Of a stretch of 8,954 nt of DNA, positions 7,221-8,954 are shown piece by piece (positions within the stretch are counted from its first letter, which is position 1; each line of letters starts with the position of its first letter). Location: positions 1 to 8,954 of the forward strand of contig JAUXFA010000030.1 in assembly GCA_030620285.1 (NCBI GenBank), written 5' to 3'. The translations under genes were made by a program, and so were the position numbers. Origin of the DNA: Piscirickettsiaceae bacterium. Its GTDB lineage: Bacteria > Pseudomonadota > Gammaproteobacteria > Nitrosococcales > Methylophagaceae. A model generated the notes under the pieces. That model did not search any database. It was not told the origin of the DNA and saw only the letters and a list, made by a program, of their open reading frames with translations.

Positions 7221-8216
7221 ATGATGAGATTAAGACTAATCATATTAGGGTTGGTATGTTTGTTTAGCACCGCCATAACGCTCGCTGCGGCACCTGTACC
7301 CGAATCAGCTTATGGCGTAGCGATACCGAAAGACAAAGGTTACGTTGTTGAAGAAATCAAAGATGGCCTCTATTGGGTGACAGAAGGTGCATACACCGCC
7401 ATGTTCCTCACAACAGGAAAAGGCGTGATTGTTGTTGATGCACCGCCTTCGTTTGGCGACAAAATGTTGAAAGCCATTGCTGAAGTGACCAAAGAACCGA
7501 TCACCCACGTTATTTACAGTCATGCACATGCTGATCATATTGGTGGTGCAAGCATGTACCCTGAAACAGCAAGATATATTGCTCATATTGAAACAAAAAA
7601 TCGTTTGCAACGGATGAACGATGTCGATAGATCTTTTCCATATGGCATGTTTGTGGGCGGAAAACCGGTGCCGTTACCTACCGGTACATTTGAAAACAGT
7701 TATACCTTGAAAGTGGGTAATCAAGAATTAAGACTAGAATACAAAGGTGATGATCACGAACCGGGAAATATTTATATCTATGCCGAAAAACAGAAAGTGT
7801 TAATGAAAGTAGATATTGTATTTCCTGGTTGGACGCCTTTTAAGGGGCTTGCGATTGCAGAAGATACAGTAGGTTATCTCAAGGCCCATGATGTCATCTT
7901 ATCCTATGATTTTGATAAATTGGTTTCTGGCCATTGGGGTCGTCTTGCCAGCCGCAACGATGTAGAAATACAAAAACAATATATGCAAGATATTCAAACC
8001 AATGCAGGTAAAGCACTACAGATGGTAGATTTTTATGCCATTGCCGGAGAAGTTGGTTATGCGAATACTGCTCTGTTGTTTGAAACATATTTAAGTGCAG
8101 TATCTCAAGAGTGTGCCAAGCTCACTGAACCAGAGTGGATCGATAAATTAGGTGGCGTAGACGTCTGGACCAAAGATCACTGTTATAAGGTCATCATGGC
8201 CATTCGTGTAGATTAA
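7221..8216 (+). CDS. Exported metallo-beta-lactamase-fold hydrolase
   Basis: This 331-residue protein starts with a likely signal peptide: MMRLRLIILGLVCLFSTAIT plus LAAA, with cleavage near residue 24. It should act in the periplasm. The metal site is complete: HAHADH (His101, His103, Asp105, His106), His179 in DDHEPGN, Asp198 in MKVDIVFPGW, and His238 in SGHWG. This predicts a two-zinc hydrolase of the metallo-beta-lactamase superfamily. The family covers beta-lactamases, lactonases, thioester and phosphate or sulfate ester hydrolases, and the substrate cannot be told here. The C-terminal part after 240 is helical with two cysteines (298, 321). A strong ribosome binding site AAGGAAGG precedes two ATG codons in a row, and either could start. 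It heads an operon with the membrane protein seven bases downstream and is divergent from the LysR gene that probably controls it. Confidence 0.9.
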   Translation: MMRLRLIILGLVCLFSTAITLAAAPVPESAYGVAIPKDKGYVVEEIKDGLYWVTEGAYTAMFLTTGKGVIVVDAPPSFGDKMLKAIAEVTKEPITHVIYSHAHADHIGGASMYPETARYIAHIETKNRLQRMNDVDRSFPYGMFVGGKPVPLPTGTFENSYTLKVGNQELRLEYKGDDHEPGNIYIYAEKQKVLMKVDIVFPGWTPFKGLAIAEDTVGYLKAHDVILSYDFDKLVSGHWGRLASRNDVEIQKQYMQDIQTNAGKALQMVDFYAIAGEVGYANTALLFETYLSAVSQECAKLTEPEWIDKLGGVDVWTKDHCYKVIMAIRVD

Positions 8217-8223
8217 GGTAGTA

Positions 8224-8595
8224 ATGATGCATAAAACCGGGGCGATACTTTATCTTTTATGGGGGCTTTTGCATATTAAAGCTGCGATTGCCACCTATCA
8301 ACTTGGAGCAACATTAGAATCCGGTATTGTTCAAGGTCGGATTTACCAAGACGCATGGAATCTTGTTTTCTTTGCGATTTCGGTTTCGGTAATTGCAATT
8401 TTATTAAATTGGCGAAATAGTCGCCTTGGATTTTGGCTTAATTTGGTTATCGCTTCGGTCACGGATATAGGTTCTATTATTCATATACTCGTGCCAGGGC
8501 ATTTCCCTATGATTCCCGGCATTATTGGGCCCGTTTTGTGGGTGTTTGCGGTTATATTCACCGCTATCGCTATTAGAAAGCCAAATTCAACATAA
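8224..8595 (+). CDS. Small four-helix inner-membrane protein of unknown function
   Basis: This 123-residue protein has four hydrophobic segments at about 5-25, 45-63, 69-91 and 99-117, little soluble part, and a short basic tail (RKPNST). I do not recognise a named family. It begins seven bases after the hydrolase stop, and its ribosome binding site AAGG (8215-8218) overlaps that stop, so translation is coupled and the two act in one operon. Two ATGs follow each other (8224 and 8227); the second has the more usual distance from AAGG, so the true protein may be 122 residues. A His and a Pro-Gly pair lie in the third helix and following loop (HILVPGH, 87-93). It may assist or anchor the exported hydrolase, or move its product; that is inference from position only. 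Confidence 0.85.
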   Translation: MMHKTGAILYLLWGLLHIKAAIATYQLGATLESGIVQGRIYQDAWNLVFFAISVSVIAILLNWRNSRLGFWLNLVIASVTDIGSIIHILVPGHFPMIPGIIGPVLWVFAVIFTAIAIRKPNST

Positions 8596-8624
8596 GGTTC
8601 AAAGCAATTAGGGAGTGAGGGCCG

Positions 8625-8658
8625 ACAATATTCAAAAATATGAAGGTAAAAATATTGT
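8625..8658. repeat. AT-rich inverted repeat after the membrane protein gene
   Basis: ACAATATT (8625-8632) and AATATTGT (8651-8658) are exact complements around an 18-base loop, 30 bases after the stop codon. The position suits a transcript end, but there is no GC clamp and no T run, so its role is open. Confidence 0.4.
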
Positions 8659-8718
8659 TGTATATTTGGAACTAACGTTCGAGTTCATCTTAATATATCG
8701 CTGCCGCTGGGGCGCTCA

Positions 8719-8742
8719 TTTCTTTTGCGTGCCCAAAAGAAA
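8719..8742. repeat. Hairpin 1 of the intergenic element
   Basis: TTTCTTTTG (8719-8727) and CAAAAGAAA (8734-8742) pair perfectly over nine bases with a six-base loop CGTGCC. No T run follows on either strand, so it is not a standard terminator. Confidence 0.75.
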
Positions 8743-8798
8743 CGAACCAAAGAAAAAGGCAGCCCGATACTTGTCCCTACGGGATTCCCTATGCTTCT

Positions 8799-8866
8799 CA
8801 ATATATCTGGGTACGACGGAAACTCGCTACGCTTAGACAACCGTCATACTGCCCCAGAAATATTTG
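8799..8866. repeat. Hairpin 2 of the intergenic element
   Basis: The arm 8799-8819 (with TCTGGG and GACGG) is an imperfect complement of 8841-8866 (with CCGTC, CCCCAGA and ATATTTG). The outer ATATCTGGG-like part and the inner GACGG/CCGTC part pair, with a bulge of several bases between them. The loop of about 21 bases contains GCTACGC. It is the largest secondary structure in the element. Confidence 0.6.
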
Positions 8867-8905
8867 CGATGCTCGGCTACGCATAAGGGCATGATGGAGT
8901 CTATT

Positions 8906-8954
8906 TTACTTAGCGACTAATGCTTCACCATCAAACTTAATTCCATCCCAGCCG
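8906..8954 (-). CDS. C-terminal end of an unidentified gene, cut by the window edge
   Basis: On the minus strand one frame runs from the window edge for 16 codons, reading GWDGIKFDGEALVAK before a TAA at 8908-8906. The other two minus frames are closed by stops within this stretch. The residue mix looks like ordinary protein, but this is too short to name a family or to be sure it is coding. If real, the gene lies outside the window and points toward the repeat element, making it convergent with the hydrolase operon. Confidence 0.4.
   Translation of the reverse strand, partial: GWDGIKFDGEALVAK

Larger units (their letters stand above)
8690..8890. repeat. Dispersed intergenic repeat-like element with hairpins
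   Basis: This gene-free stretch differs in style from its surroundings: GC-richer, with several self-complementary parts. It holds the hairpins listed at 8719-8742 and 8799-8866, a small TCCC-TAC-GGGA hairpin (8774-8784), distant complementary arms CTGGGGC (8707-8713) and GCCCCAG (8851-8857), a direct repeat AATATATC (8692-8699 and 8800-8807), and two near-copies of CTCGGCTACGC (8823-8832 and 8873-8883). Its translation contains PKRNEPKKKAARYLSLRDSL, which I recall from many short spurious ORFs in intergenic regions of proteobacteria. I take it as a dispersed repeat, not a gene. The family name and copy number are unknown to me. Confidence 0.6.

Noticed and set aside
7305..7610. Minus-strand open frame inside the hydrolase gene
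   Set aside because: It is a shadow of the conserved metallo-beta-lactamase-fold frame; the opposite strand encodes the metal-binding motif.
8615..8836. 73-residue ORF with a GTG start
   Set aside because: It has no good ribosome binding site, crosses two kinds of sequence (AT-rich and repeat), and its C-terminal half is translation of the intergenic repeat.

Overview
The window looks like chromosome from a moderately AT-rich gammaproteobacterium. It carries the conserved rplM-rpsI ribosomal pair in its usual order, an UppP of the proteobacterial type, and a very large FAD/4Fe-4S oxidoreductase of the DUF3683 family, which is common in beta- and some gammaproteobacteria. A lineage near Methylophaga or Cycloclasticus would fit, but the genus is only a guess.

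Left part, minus strand (1-1782): uppP, then rplM (L13) and rpsI (S9). The rplM-rpsI unit has its own strong promoter in the uppP-rplM gap (TTGACA, 17-base spacer, TAGAAT, C-rich discriminator). Its leader can fold so that the Shine-Dalgarno lies in a hairpin loop next to the start codon. A classic terminator with a UUCG loop follows rpsI. The L13 start has been moved inward from the longest ORF.

Middle (1783-6220): a divergent promoter region separates uppP from a 1284-residue fused oxidoreductase. That protein joins a DUF3683-type N-terminus, a GlcD/Dld-like FAD module, two 4Fe-4S cluster motifs and two CCG domains. A 120-residue protein of unknown function with one C-terminal membrane helix follows it 22 bases later. 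Just beyond that small gene lies a 24-base relic, 23/24 identical and in the same reading phase, of the 3' end of the oxidoreductase gene. The tail of the large gene and the small gene are thus bracketed by direct repeats, which points to a duplication or insertion event.

Right part (6221-8595): a LysR-type regulator is divergent from an exported metallo-beta-lactamase-fold hydrolase and a four-helix membrane protein that form a tight operon. A perfect 6-5-6 inverted repeat lies in the shared regulatory gap. This is the best candidate for an uncharacterised functional unit: a regulator, a periplasmic Zn hydrolase and a membrane partner.

Right end (8596-8954): a gene-free stretch holds a structured element of about 200 bases that I recognise as a type of dispersed intergenic repeat in proteobacteria, with two hairpins. 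Beyond it is probably the last 16 codons of a minus-strand gene cut by the window edge. I saw no tRNA, rRNA, CRISPR array or intact insertion sequence.
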